Below, in pieces: positions 8,514 through 16,408 of a stretch of 64,000 nucleotides of DNA. The stretch spans positions 2,666,001-2,730,000 of the forward strand of contig OZ241860.1 in the NCBI GenBank assembly GCA_965203195.1. The letters run 5' to 3'. The notes beneath the pieces are model-generated. The model ran no database searches and was not told where the DNA came from. It was given only the letters and a program-made list of their open reading frames with translations. This DNA comes from Bin87 sp965203195. GTDB taxonomy: Bacteria; Chloroflexota; Dehalococcoidia; Lucifugimonadales; UBA3495. How positions within the stretch are numbered: position 1 is the stretch's first letter; the number at the start of each line of letters is the position of its first letter. The position numbers and the translations under genes were made by a program.

Positions 8514-8692
8514 ACCTTGGCAAGGGCGATACGAAAGTAAAGCGTCTCCGCGCCGGGTATAACCATGCACTGACCGGGCTGTTCTCTGCGTAGCGGAGGG
8601 CAGCCCCCGGCAATAGTCCCCTCCCCGCAAGGGGCCTATGCCGGCAGTGCGGGGCTGCTCTCTGCGTAGCAGAGGGCAGCCCCTTTTATTTT
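8514..8692 (+). ncRNA. Putative small RNA with two near-identical hairpins
   Basis: About 179 nt bounded by a good promoter and a good intrinsic terminator, with no plausible ORF. It contains two copies of the same hairpin (8576-8607 and 8652-8683), which differ at only a few positions; each has a GGGCTG/CAGCCC stem, an inner CTCTGC/GCAGAG stem and a GTA loop. A smaller CCCCT/AGGGG hairpin lies between them. The second copy carries the terminator T-run. The 5' part (GGCGATACGAAAGTAAAGCG) has a riboswitch-like look, but no known class fits; SRP, 6S, tmRNA and RNase P signatures were looked for and not seen. No downstream plus-strand gene exists to be regulated in cis. Confidence 0.5.
8651..8692 (+). 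terminator. Rho-independent terminator
   Basis: A 15-base stem (8651-8665 with 8669-8683, one mismatch, GTA loop) is followed by TTTTATTTT. It would end plus-strand transcription from the 8479 promoter and any read-through from the gene ending at 8366. Confidence 0.85.
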
Positions 8693-9072
8693 CGGCAAGC
8701 GGACGGAAGTAGGCCTGCTAGCACCCAAAGTAGGCCTGCTAGCACCCAAAGTAGGCCTGCTAGCACCCAAAGTAGGCCTGCTAGCATTCCAAAAAGCAAC
8801 ACTAGGGCTGCTAGCATTCCAAAAAGCAGCCCAATCCATGGCAACGCAAGCCAGAACAGCAATGCCATGCCGTCCTTCAAGGATCTGACTTCAGAGCCAA
8901 CGAAGCCTATCAGCAGTTCCCGCCAGGGAGCAACAACGCGTTCCCTGTATTCCCCGAGGGTTGGCTTAACGACTGGCCAATTCCAGAAATCGAGCTCGTG
9001 GAGGACGAATGCCAGGGCAACGCAAAAGACAATCCCAATCACCACCAGGACTCCACGCAAAAATTTCTTCAT
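8686..9072 (-). CDS. Small membrane protein built from Leu-rich 7-residue repeats
   Basis: 128 aa. It has an N-terminal transmembrane helix (residues 5-26), a short polar region (WPVVKPTLGEYRERV), then two or more hydrophobic stretches. The last third is made of tandem GLLWVLA heptads encoded by 21-base DNA repeats. A GGGAGAAAC ribosome site sits just before the ATG. The TAA stop is inside the T-run of the opposite-strand terminator. No family recognised. The perfect DNA repeats suggest recent slippage, and the repeat number probably varies between strains. Confidence 0.6.
   Translation of the reverse strand: MKKFLRGVLVVIGIVFCVALAFVLHELDFWNWPVVKPTLGEYRERVVAPWRELLIGFVGSEVRSLKDGMALLFWLALPWIGLLFGMLAALVLLFGMLAGLLWVLAGLLWVLAGLLWVLAGLLPSACRK
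8708..8827. repeat. 21-bp tandem repeats inside a coding region
   Basis: Three exact copies of a 21-base unit starting AGTAGGCCTGCTAGCACC (8708, 8729, 8750) are followed by a partial copy and two copies of a related unit ending CTAGCATTCCAAAAAGCA. The period is a multiple of three and the repeats keep the minus-strand frame open. Confidence 0.9.
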
Positions 9073-9106
9073 AATGTTTCTCCCGGTTGGGACGGGTTGA
9101 CATTCT

Positions 9107-9148
9107 GAAAAAGAAAGATTGGACGCGTTCTGAACGCGTCCAATCTTT
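9107..9148 (-). terminator. Rho-independent terminator of the dehalogenase-like gene
   Basis: A perfect 16-base inverted repeat (9114-9129 with 9133-9148, 3-base loop) is followed on the minus strand by CTTTTTC. It lies about 50 bases after the stop of the gene at 9197-10471. Confidence 0.9.
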
Positions 9149-9196
9149 CGACTGCGTTTCGCAGAACCGATGCCGGTTCGGCTGGCCTACACCCGT

Positions 9197-10471
9197 TTAG
9201 ATGTAGTCCTCCTCCTCGTACATCATATCCACGTTGTCGGTGCTCTGCGACAGCCCCCGGGCAACTTCCGCCTTGAAGTTGGCGATCATCGCCTCGGTAA
9301 CCTCGCCGCCGTTGGCGCGCGCCGCGTCCTTCAGCTGGTCAAACGCCCACTCCGAAGTGTCCCCGTGCGGCATTTCAAAGAAGCCGGGCTCGAACACCGG
9401 CAGCTCGCCGGGCCCGAAGTAGCCCTTGCCCTCAATGTTGTACCCCTCCAGGTCGTGGGTGCCTTTGCCCAGCACCTGCCCGGTGGCGGCGTAGTGCTCC
9501 ATCGTCGCCTTCATCCCGTACTTCTGGATGGGGCAAACCTTCATGCACACCCCGCACCCCAGGTAGCGCGCCATCACCGGACGGCAGCGCTTGAAGTACA
9601 GCTTGTTCTTCTCAATCCCCCGCCACCAGATCTTGTCCCGCATCAGCGCGCGGCCCGGGCAGCGGTTCACGCACACCTGGCACACCTGGCAGAAGGCGTG
9701 AATGCCGTAGTCCACCGGCTGGTCATAGCTGACCTGCGCGTCGGTGGTAATCATCATAATCCGGCAGCGGGAACCCACATGAGGCGTCAGCAGGTACCCG
9801 CAGGCGCCCAGCTGCCCCAGCCCGGCGGAAACGAACATCGGAATGTACGGCCCGGTGTTGTCGTTGGGGCTGTGCACCTGCGCCCGGTACCCCAGGCTGC
9901 GGATGTAGTTGCCCAGCTCCAGGCCCGCCGCCCCTTCCGTGCGGTAAGTGCTGGAATGGACGATCTCGGCGTCAATGCTGGGAATGGTCTGCGTGGGCTC
10001 GAAGTCCTGCTCGTACGCCAGGCAGATGACATGGGGAAAACGCACCCAGTCCTTCTTGCTCTGGTACACATACCGGATGTCGAAAGCCGTGATGCCGACC
10101 TCGATAAAGCCCAGCTCCCGCGCCTTCTGCTTGATGGCCTCGGAAACATCCGCGCCGGTGGCCTCGGCGGTCGGCTCCAGGTCGCCCGTGAGCCGCGCGG
10201 CCATCACCAGGTTGCGGTTCAGCTTGTCGTGCTCCTTGCGGATCTCGCGCATCTCGGCGTGCTGGTCCCGCAGGGTGTTCGCCCAGTCCCGGGACGCCCG
10301 CTCCGTGATGTTCATGGTCTCAATCGGGTACTCGCGGGAGTACCAGTCGACCTCGCGCTGGTTCATGGGAATGCCGGGAACCGTTTCCAGCTCCTCGGGG
10401 ACGGGAATCGTGACGGATGCGTCGCCCAGGTACTTGCCCGGCCGCCGTACCTCATGACCGATGGTCAGCAT
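9197..10471 (-). CDS. Reductive-dehalogenase-like iron-sulfur protein without Tat signal
   Basis: 424 aa. Residues about 110-260 resemble the corrinoid-binding region of reductive dehalogenases and epoxyqueuosine reductase. Two 4Fe-4S sites follow: C261, C264, C267, C271 and C296, C306, C309, C313. There is no twin-arginine signal and no small membrane-anchor gene beside it, so it is probably a cytoplasmic relative and not a respiratory dehalogenase. The ATG at 10471 is preceded by a very strong AGGAGGAGG site; the open frame extends to 10561, but that part holds the promoter. The C-terminus ends in an acidic EEEDYI. The substrate is unknown; dehalogenation is only one possibility. It appears to be a single-gene transcript ending at the 9107-9148 terminator. 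Confidence 0.85.
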   Translation of the reverse strand: MLTIGHEVRRPGKYLGDASVTIPVPEELETVPGIPMNQREVDWYSREYPIETMNITERASRDWANTLRDQHAEMREIRKEHDKLNRNLVMAARLTGDLEPTAEATGADVSEAIKQKARELGFIEVGITAFDIRYVYQSKKDWVRFPHVICLAYEQDFEPTQTIPSIDAEIVHSSTYRTEGAAGLELGNYIRSLGYRAQVHSPNDNTGPYIPMFVSAGLGQLGACGYLLTPHVGSRCRIMMITTDAQVSYDQPVDYGIHAFCQVCQVCVNRCPGRALMRDKIWWRGIEKNKLYFKRCRPVMARYLGCGVCMKVCPIQKYGMKATMEHYAATGQVLGKGTHDLEGYNIEGKGYFGPGELPVFEPGFFEMPHGDTSEWAFDQLKDAARANGGEVTEAMIANFKAEVARGLSQSTDNVDMMYEEEDYI

Positions 10472-10532
10472 ATCCTCCTCCTTCTGGTTGGATAGCGTAG
10501 GACTGCGTGCGTCGGTACGCTTGATTAGCGCA

Positions 10533-10561
10533 AGGTTACTTGCCCTGTTCGCCATTGTCAA
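10533..10561 (-). promoter_or_regulatory. Sigma-70-type promoter of the dehalogenase-like gene
   Basis: On the minus strand, TTGACA (10561-10556) and TAACCT (10538-10533) are 17 bases apart. The start of transcription would be near 10526, giving a 5' leader of about 55 bases before the ATG at 10471. Confidence 0.75.
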
Positions 10562-10576
10562 TACTCAACCGCCCCA

Positions 10577-10622
10577 ATAATCATATTCCGATATTTGATG
10601 ATGATTATCGCCTCCCGGCAGG
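10577..10622. promoter_or_regulatory. AT-rich inverted repeat and a motif shared with 55604-55625
   Basis: ATAATCAT (10577-10584) and ATGATTAT (10601-10608) form an inverted repeat with a 16-base spacer, placed 16-47 bases upstream of the -35 box of the dehalogenase-like gene, where an activator would bind. The right arm is also the start of ATGATTATCGCCnnnCGGCAGG (10601-10622), which recurs exactly at 55604-55625. Confidence 0.45.
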
Positions 10623-11057
10623 ACGCCGCCCGCCCCGCCCCGCCGCCACGCTAACCCGTCGCGCCCCGCCGGACGCCCCTTGCCTGGATTGCAAGGTAGC
10701 CAACCGGAAGGCGGCAAATAGACGGATTGGCGGGCAAGAGGCCAAGCGTCGCCCGCGCCTATCCCATGTTATCGTTGCGGAACGGATACGGATTAGGGAT
10801 CAGTATGCTGTGTGCGCTATCCCGCCGCGCCCTGCCAAACCCGATAGCGGCGTCCAGCCCGGCCACGACGGCGCGCCATCCCGCCGCGCGCCCTGTCAAA
10901 CCGCCGCCCCCCGCCCCTTGCCCATCGCCAGTTGCCGTGTCAAACTGACGCCAACCGCCGGCGCTGCGCCGGCCGGCAACCCCGGCGCGCCTGCTGCGTT
11001 GCCCTGCGCCGCGCCGGGTTCCATTCGCATTTCCCACCCCGGAGGCCCAAATCCAAT
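10623..11057. other. Intergenic stretch without a supported gene
   Basis: About 435 bases between divergent genes. Reading frames here are short, Pro/Arg-rich and without ribosome sites. A small CTTGC/GCAAG hairpin lies near 10680-10700. No promoter for the downstream molybdoenzyme gene could be picked out with confidence. Confidence 0.5.
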
Positions 11058-12281
11058 ATGACTACCCCGCAGAACCCGTCCGCCACGCCCCAGGGCGATG
11101 CCGACGCCGCCCGCCCCGACTTCCTCCAAATGGACAACCCCCAGGCGTCCGATACCGATACCGATGCCAATGCCGGTGCCGATGCCTGGTACGGTTGGCC
11201 TCACCATAAAATCGAACCCGTAACGCTGCTCCGCCCCGACGGCAAAACCGAGCGGGTTCGCACCCCGGTGATGGAACTGGAAGGTCTCATCACCCCCACC
11301 GAACTGCACTACGTCGTCCAGCACTTCGGCGTCCCCGACCCGGTGCCGGCGCCGAACTGGACCTTGTCCGTGGACGGCGAGGTCAAAAAGCCCCTGCGCC
11401 TTTCCTACGCCGAAGTGCGCCGTTTCCCCTCCCGTTCCGTCCGCACCGTGATGGAATGCTCCGGCAGCGACGCCACCTACTTTGAGTACTTCAAGGGCGA
11501 AGGCCCCCGACCCTCCCGCACCCAGGAGCGGATGATCCTCTCCGGCAGCGAATGGACGGGCGTCCCCCTGGCCGCCATTCTCAATGCCGCCGGCCTCACC
11601 GGGCGCGCCACCCACGTCCGCGCCGAGGGCTGGGACGAAGGCGTCCCCGCCACCGCCGCCCCGGGCACCGAACCCTTCTTTTACGACAAGGGACTGCCCT
11701 TGCAGAAAGCCCTGCATCCCGACACCATCCTGGCCTACGCCCAGAACGGGCAGCTGCTGGAACACCTGCACGGCTCGCCCATTCGCCTGCTGGTTCCGGG
11801 TTGGTCTGGCAACTGGTCGGTGAAATGGCTGCGCCGCCTGGAAATCCTGGACCACGAGCCCGACTGCTGGTATCACTACAACTTCTACTACTACGGCGAC
11901 TCGCCCGACGATCCCAACAAGGAGCTGATCACCACCATCGGTGTCAAATCCCTGGTAACGCAGCCCAACGACGATACCGGCGCTCTGCCCGCCGGCCCCC
12001 ATGCAGTCCGCGGCTACGCCTGGAGCGGCAGCGGCGCCATCGCCCAGGTCGACGTCAGCGTGGACGGCGGCCAAACCTGGCATCCGGCCCGCCTGGAGGA
12101 ACCGGCGGAACGCTGGATGTGGCGCCGCTGGTCCTGGGTGTGGGACGCCGTCCCCGGCCACTACACCGTAATGTCCCGCGCCACCGACAGCGTGGGCAAC
12201 GTCCAGTCCCACCAGCCGCGCTACAACAATATGCGGAAAAACTTCAGCGCCATCGTCGGCTACGACATCAAGGTGGAGTAA
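11058..12281 (+). CDS. Sulfite-oxidase-family molybdopterin enzyme
   Basis: 407 aa. The central part matches the oxidoreductase molybdopterin-binding domain (PF00174 type); the molybdenum-ligand cysteine is in VMECSG and a second conserved part is SPIRLLVPGWSGNWSVKWLRRLEI. Residues about 290-400 are the molybdenum-cofactor dimerisation domain (PF03404 type; VDVSVDGGQTWHPA is characteristic). No signal peptide is seen, so it is probably cytoplasmic unless exported with a partner. The N-terminal 40 residues are a Asp/Thr/Ala-rich disordered segment. The ATG at 11058 was chosen over upstream frame extension because GGAGG precedes it and homology begins after it. A heme or cytochrome partner gene is not adjacent. 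Confidence 0.88.
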   Translation: MTTPQNPSATPQGDADAARPDFLQMDNPQASDTDTDANAGADAWYGWPHHKIEPVTLLRPDGKTERVRTPVMELEGLITPTELHYVVQHFGVPDPVPAPNWTLSVDGEVKKPLRLSYAEVRRFPSRSVRTVMECSGSDATYFEYFKGEGPRPSRTQERMILSGSEWTGVPLAAILNAAGLTGRATHVRAEGWDEGVPATAAPGTEPFFYDKGLPLQKALHPDTILAYAQNGQLLEHLHGSPIRLLVPGWSGNWSVKWLRRLEILDHEPDCWYHYNFYYYGDSPDDPNKELITTIGVKSLVTQPNDDTGALPAGPHAVRGYAWSGSGAIAQVDVSVDGGQTWHPARLEEPAERWMWRRWSWVWDAVPGHYTVMSRATDSVGNVQSHQPRYNNMRKNFSAIVGYDIKVE

Positions 12282-12286
12282 GAGCG

Positions 12287-13054
12287 ATGACCACCACCGC
12301 CATTCCCCGACCGGCCCCGCCGGCCGAGCTGCCCCCGGAGGCAACAGCGCTGCCCCCGGCGCCAACACCGGCGCCACCCGGTGATACCGGCCGGTCGCAA
12401 AACGAAAAACTGCCGGACTTGCCCCTGGCCGGCCGCCTCCACCTCAACCTGTCCGCCCTGGGCGTTGACCCCAATGCGCCCGACTTCGGGGAACGCCTGT
12501 GCCAACTGTCGCAGGACAACCATCCCTACGGCTTTGAATTTTCGGCGCGGGGAGAACTCATCGTAATGTCGCCATCAGGCTGGGAAAGCAATATCGGCGA
12601 GAAAGGCATCAACGCCCCGCTCCTCTTCTGGACACTGGACAACGGCGGATTTGATGTCTCGCAAACGGTGCTGTTCAACCTCCCCAGCGGCGCCCGCTAT
12701 ATGCCCGACGCATCCTGGATCACCCAGGAACGCTACGAACAGCTGTTGGCGGAGGAATACCGGAGCACGATTGACGGCGCCCCCGACTTTGTAGTGGAAG
12801 TCCGTTCCCGCACCGACCGCCTCGCCGCCGGATTGGCCAAAATGCAGGAATGGATGGACGGCGGCGCCCGCCTGGGCTGGTATCTTGACCCCTACGAAAC
12901 CCGCGCCTACATCTATCGCCCCGGCCAGCCCGTTGTGATACTGGACAACCCGGAAACCCTGTCGGGCGAGGACGTCCTGCCCGGCTTCCTCTTTGAAGTG
13001 CGCCGCCTGATCTTCGCCCGCTACCCGTCCCCCAACCCGGTCTCTAAACTCTAA
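12287..13054 (+). CDS. Uma2-family (DUF820) putative nuclease
   Basis: 255 aa. After a Pro/Ala-rich 40-residue lead, the body matches Uma2/DUF820 proteins, which carry a PD-(D/E)XK-like fold. GFEFSARGELIVMSPSG, ARYMPDASWITQERYE and PDFVVEVRSRTD (the D...ExS variant) are in the expected order. These proteins are abundant in Cyanobacteria and Chloroflexota and are annotated as putative endonucleases with no settled function. The ATG lies 5 bases after the stop of the molybdoenzyme gene, so co-transcription is likely, though a functional link is not evident. A second family member is at 32711-33616. Confidence 0.85.
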   Translation: MTTTAIPRPAPPAELPPEATALPPAPTPAPPGDTGRSQNEKLPDLPLAGRLHLNLSALGVDPNAPDFGERLCQLSQDNHPYGFEFSARGELIVMSPSGWESNIGEKGINAPLLFWTLDNGGFDVSQTVLFNLPSGARYMPDASWITQERYEQLLAEEYRSTIDGAPDFVVEVRSRTDRLAAGLAKMQEWMDGGARLGWYLDPYETRAYIYRPGQPVVILDNPETLSGEDVLPGFLFEVRRLIFARYPSPNPVSKL

Positions 13055-13097
13055 CCCTCACCCGTCCGCCGCTGTCCCGGCGCCGAGGTTTGCCGAT

Positions 13098-14267
13098 ATG
13101 ACCACCACTGGCACGACCACCATCGCAAGCATACTGGAACAGGCCCCCGTAGTCGCCGCCGAGTGGGCCGGGGAACGCGCCGACCGCCAGCAGCGCACCA
13201 AAGCCGACCCCGCCGATTACGCCCGCCTGGCCCGCATCGGCGTCCCTATGCTGGCCGTGCCTGTTGACCTGGGCGGCCTCTGGGAAACGCTGGAACAATC
13301 CGCCCGCCCCATCTGCGCAATGCTGCGCGCGCTGGCCGCCGGCGACCCCTCCATCACCCTGGCCAGCGCCATGCACCACCTGGTGCTTTCCTCCTGGCGA
13401 CTGCCCACCGTGCCGGCCCCCTACACCGAAGGCTGGGTCAAACAGCGCCGCGCCGTCTTCGACAGCGTCCACAGCGGCTGCTGGTGGGGAACCATCGTCA
13501 GCGAACCCGGCTCCGGCGGCGACACCGCCCGCACCGCCAGCGTCTGCGCCCCCGACGGCGTCAGCGAATTCGGCTACCGCATCTCCGGCCAAAAACACTT
13601 CGGCAGCGGCTCCGGCCTGACCTCCTTTATGACCACCCGCGCCCTGCCCGCCGGCGAAACCGCCCCCGACCTGTTCTATATGGAAGTCCGCAACCACCCC
13701 TGGGATGGCTCCACCGGCATGAAACTCACCGCCGAATGGCGCGGACACGGCATGAAATCCACCAACAGCCACGCCTTTGAATTCGCCAACTTCCCGGCCA
13801 CCCGCGTCGCCTGGCCCAACCACCAGGCCGAACTGATGGGCGCCAACGGCGGCCTGGGCGCCGCCGCCTTCACTTCGGTCATCGTCGGCGTGGTGGACGC
13901 CGCCATGGACTATGTGCGCCCCCGCATCAAAAACGCCCTGGCCGCCGCCCCCGGCCTGCGCGCCTACCAGCAGGTCGAGTGGGCTCACGCCGAACAGGAA
14001 GCCTGGCTCATCGGCCAGGCGTGGGAAGGCGCCGTCCGCTGCCTGGAAACCGGCGCCGCCCGTAGGGAACTGCTCCTGGCCAAAGAAAGCGTGGCCCGCC
14101 TCGCCGAGGATTGCCTGGGCCGCTTGTGCAAACTGTCCGGCGGCGGCGCCTACACCCGCTACTCGCCCCTTTCCGTGTGGTACGATGACGCCCGCGCCCT
14201 CGGCTACCTGCGCCCGCCCTGGGCCCTGGCCTGGGAACAGGTGTTCCGGCAGAGCCTGGAGGAATGA
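13098..14267 (+). CDS. Acyl-CoA-dehydrogenase-like flavoprotein
   Basis: 389 aa. The layout is that of the acyl-CoA dehydrogenase superfamily: an N-terminal helical domain (residues 15-120), a beta domain with WWGTIVSEPGSGGDTART and GYRISGQKHFGSGSG, and a C-terminal four-helix bundle. The substrate base is not evident, so it could be a dehydrogenase, an acyl-CoA oxidase-type enzyme or a flavin hydroxylase component. GAGG lies about 9 bases before the ATG. It follows the Uma2 gene by 43 bases and precedes the coiled-coil gene by 6 bases on the same strand. The fused electron transfer flavoprotein at 53029-54897 would be a plausible acceptor, if it is a dehydrogenase. Confidence 0.8.
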   Translation: MTTTGTTTIASILEQAPVVAAEWAGERADRQQRTKADPADYARLARIGVPMLAVPVDLGGLWETLEQSARPICAMLRALAAGDPSITLASAMHHLVLSSWRLPTVPAPYTEGWVKQRRAVFDSVHSGCWWGTIVSEPGSGGDTARTASVCAPDGVSEFGYRISGQKHFGSGSGLTSFMTTRALPAGETAPDLFYMEVRNHPWDGSTGMKLTAEWRGHGMKSTNSHAFEFANFPATRVAWPNHQAELMGANGGLGAAAFTSVIVGVVDAAMDYVRPRIKNALAAAPGLRAYQQVEWAHAEQEAWLIGQAWEGAVRCLETGAARRELLLAKESVARLAEDCLGRLCKLSGGGAYTRYSPLSVWYDDARALGYLRPPWALAWEQVFRQSLEE

Positions 14268-14273
14268 GAAATA

Positions 14274-15224
14274 ATGTACCGGCTGCTCATCGCCATAACC
14301 GGCTCCTACCTGGCGGTTATGCTGCTGTTGGCCGCCGCCGCGCTGGGCATCACCCTGTGGGCCCACCTCAACGGAAACGAAGCCCTCCAAAGCTTGGTAT
14401 CAGACTCCATCCTGCACACGGCGGCCGCCCTGGCCGTGCCGGGTTTCATTGGCGGATTCGATATGTTTTTCAGCATCTGGCAGTTTATCCGCAACAACCA
14501 GCTGGAAGAAGAACGCCGCGCCGAGCGCCGCGCCGAACAGGAAGCCCGACGCGCCGAACAGGAAGAGCTGCGCGCCGAGCGGCAAAGCGACCGCAAGGCG
14601 CTGGAAACGGAGCGGGAAGAGTCGCGCAAGGCCCGCGAGGAAGCCCGCCGGGCGCAAGAAGCGGAGCGGGAGGAAGCGCGCAAGGCGCGGGATGCGGAGC
14701 AGGAAGAGCGTCGTGCCGAGCGTGCGGAGGCGCGCCGGGCGCGGGAAGCGGAGCAGGAAGCGCTTCTTGCCGAGCGTGAGGAAGCGCGTAGAGCGCGGGA
14801 AGCGGAACAGGAAGCGCGGCGCATTGAGCGTGAGGAAACGCGCAAGGCGCGGGATGCGGAACAAGAAGCGCTTCGCATTGAGCGTGAGGAGGCGCGCCGG
14901 GTGCAAGAAGCGGCGCGCGAAGAGGCACGCAAGGCGCGGGAGTCGGAGCAGGAAGCGCGTCGTGTGGAGCAGGAGGAGGCGCGCCGGGCGCAAGAAGAAG
15001 CGCGCAAGGCGCAGCTGGCGGAACAAGAAGAAACGCGCCGGGCGCGGGAAGAAGAACGCGCCCTGCACCGCATGGTACAGGAAGAAATCCTGGCCGAACT
15101 CCGCGCCGAACGCGCCCAAAGAGAAGCCCTGACCGCCCGCGTCCTGGAACTCACCGAACACATCGTCAACCGCGCCAACGGCAACCGCCCCCCCGACGAC
15201 AACGGCGCAACCGCCCCGCCGTAG
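14274..15224 (+). CDS. Membrane-anchored long coiled-coil protein
   Basis: 316 aa. One or two transmembrane helices lie at residues 4-30 and about 46-70. Residues 75-280 are an almost pure Arg/Glu/Ala coiled coil built of imperfect repeats such as EQEARRAEREEARRA, and the end is polar (HIVNRANGNRPPD). No catalytic domain. The architecture (short membrane part, charged repetitive tail) is shared with genes at 23472-24810, 41782-42303 and 58617-59985. A spacer, scaffold or membrane-curvature role is possible; nothing in the sequence decides it. The ATG is 6 bases after the preceding stop, with GGAGGAAT overlapping that stop as ribosome site. Confidence 0.75.
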   Translation: MYRLLIAITGSYLAVMLLLAAAALGITLWAHLNGNEALQSLVSDSILHTAAALAVPGFIGGFDMFFSIWQFIRNNQLEEERRAERRAEQEARRAEQEELRAERQSDRKALETEREESRKAREEARRAQEAEREEARKARDAEQEERRAERAEARRAREAEQEALLAEREEARRAREAEQEARRIEREETRKARDAEQEALRIEREEARRVQEAAREEARKARESEQEARRVEQEEARRAQEEARKAQLAEQEETRRAREEERALHRMVQEEILAELRAERAQREALTARVLELTEHIVNRANGNRPPDDNGATAPP

Positions 15225-15279
15225 CAGCGCGGGTTGACCACAAGCCGCACATCGCCCGGAGACCGCCCCATTCCCCCCG

Positions 15280-15309
15280 TTGCCCCCGCCCCCCGCCCTG
15301 TGCTACAAT
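15280..15309 (+). promoter_or_regulatory. Candidate promoter of the rpsB cluster
   Basis: TACAAT at 15304-15309 is preceded by TTGCCC at 15280-15285 with an 18-base spacer. It stands 71 bases before the rpsB start. The -10 box is good and the -35 box is weak. A CCCCTA repeat follows in the leader. Confidence 0.5.
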
Positions 15310-15379
15310 ACCTGCGGCCTATCCCCTCTACCCCTACCCCTACCCCTCTACCACAACACCACACAAGGCAGGTCAGCTT

Positions 15380-16324
15380 ATGGTAATGGCGCCAGAACGC
15401 CCGGCGGGAACCGCCCCGGCGACAACGACCGCGCCCGCCGCGCCCCCGGCGGCAGCCCCGGCCGCCGTCGCCGCCCCACCCGCCCCCGTCCCCGCCCCGC
15501 CCCCTACCCCCACTCCCCCCTTGGATCCCATCACAATGAAATCCCTGCTGGAATCCGGCGTCCACTTCGGACACCAGACCCGGCGGTGGAACCCCAAAAT
15601 GCGCCGCTACATCTTCACCCAGCGCAACGGCATCCACATCATCGACCTCCAGCAGACTATGGGCCTCATCGCCGCCGCCTACCGCTCTATCATGGACATC
15701 TCCGCCAACGGCGGCAAAGTCCTCTTCGTCGGCACCAAAAAACAGGCCCAGGACGTCATCGCCTCCGAAGCCGAACGCACCGACAACTGGTACGTCAACC
15801 AGCGCTGGCTGGGCGGCACCCTCACCAACTTCCAAACCATCCGCACCCGCATCGACCACATGAAGCGACTCCAGGAACAGCGCGACTCCGGCTACCTCGC
15901 CCGGCTCCCCAAAAAAGAAGTCGTCCGCCTGACCCACACCCTGGACAAGCTGGAAAAATACTTCACCGGCCTCCGCAATATGAACCAGCTCCCCGCCGCC
16001 CTGTTCGTCATCGACATCGGCAAAGAGGACATCTGCATCGCCGAAGCCCGCCGACTCAACATCCCCATCTTCGCCATCGTGGACACCGACTGCGACCCGG
16101 GCCTCGTCACCCACCCCATCCCCGGCAACGACGACGCCGTCCGCTCCATCCGGCTCATCACCGGACGCATGGCCACCGCCATCGAGGAAGGACACGCTAT
16201 GCGCGAAGCCCAGCTCGTCGCCGCATCCGAATCCGCCGACGACCAGGACGCCGCCCCCGGCCCTCATGTGTCCACCGCCGTCACCCTCGAGGAACTGGGG
16301 CAGATGATGTCCGCCCGCTCCTGA
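15380..16324 (+). CDS. rpsB: 30S ribosomal protein S2 with Ala/Pro N-terminal extension
   Basis: 314 aa. Residues 53-280 are a full S2: MKSLLESGVHFGHQTRRWNPKM at the start, then FVGTKKQAQ, NQRWLGGTLTNFQTI and PIFAIVDTDCDP. Ahead of it are about 50 residues of Ala/Pro/Thr low-complexity sequence that ordinary S2 proteins lack, and there is a short acidic tail. The ATG at 15380 follows a weak AGG site. An internal ATG at 15536 would give the standard protein, so the true start is uncertain. S2 binds the 30S head/body junction with S1. First gene of the conserved rpsB-tsf-pyrH-frr order. Confidence 0.95.
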   Translation: MVMAPERPAGTAPATTTAPAAPPAAAPAAVAAPPAPVPAPPPTPTPPLDPITMKSLLESGVHFGHQTRRWNPKMRRYIFTQRNGIHIIDLQQTMGLIAAAYRSIMDISANGGKVLFVGTKKQAQDVIASEAERTDNWYVNQRWLGGTLTNFQTIRTRIDHMKRLQEQRDSGYLARLPKKEVVRLTHTLDKLEKYFTGLRNMNQLPAALFVIDIGKEDICIAEARRLNIPIFAIVDTDCDPGLVTHPIPGNDDAVRSIRLITGRMATAIEEGHAMREAQLVAASESADDQDAAPGPHVSTAVTLEELGQMMSARS

Positions 16325-16408
16325 CCATCCGCACCCGCTCCCGACCATCGTCCCCCTCCCTCACCACCACTGCCCCGATGACCCGCACCATTCCCAGGAG
16401 GCGCCAAG

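Noticed and set aside
8514..8580. c-di-GMP-I (GEMM) riboswitch
   Set aside because: Only scattered similarity (GAAA, AAAGC); the conserved core is not present and there is no downstream gene.
8708..8827. CRISPR-like short repeats
   Set aside because: Units are directly adjacent without spacers and keep a coding frame; no cas genes nearby.
9170..10495. 441-codon plus-strand frame opposite the dehalogenase-like gene
   Set aside because: No domain; the minus strand has two 4Fe-4S motifs, a promoter, a ribosome site and a terminator.
14306..16348. 680-codon minus-strand frame across the coiled-coil gene and rpsB
   Set aside because: Covers two well-supported plus genes and is Ser/Arg/Gly noise.
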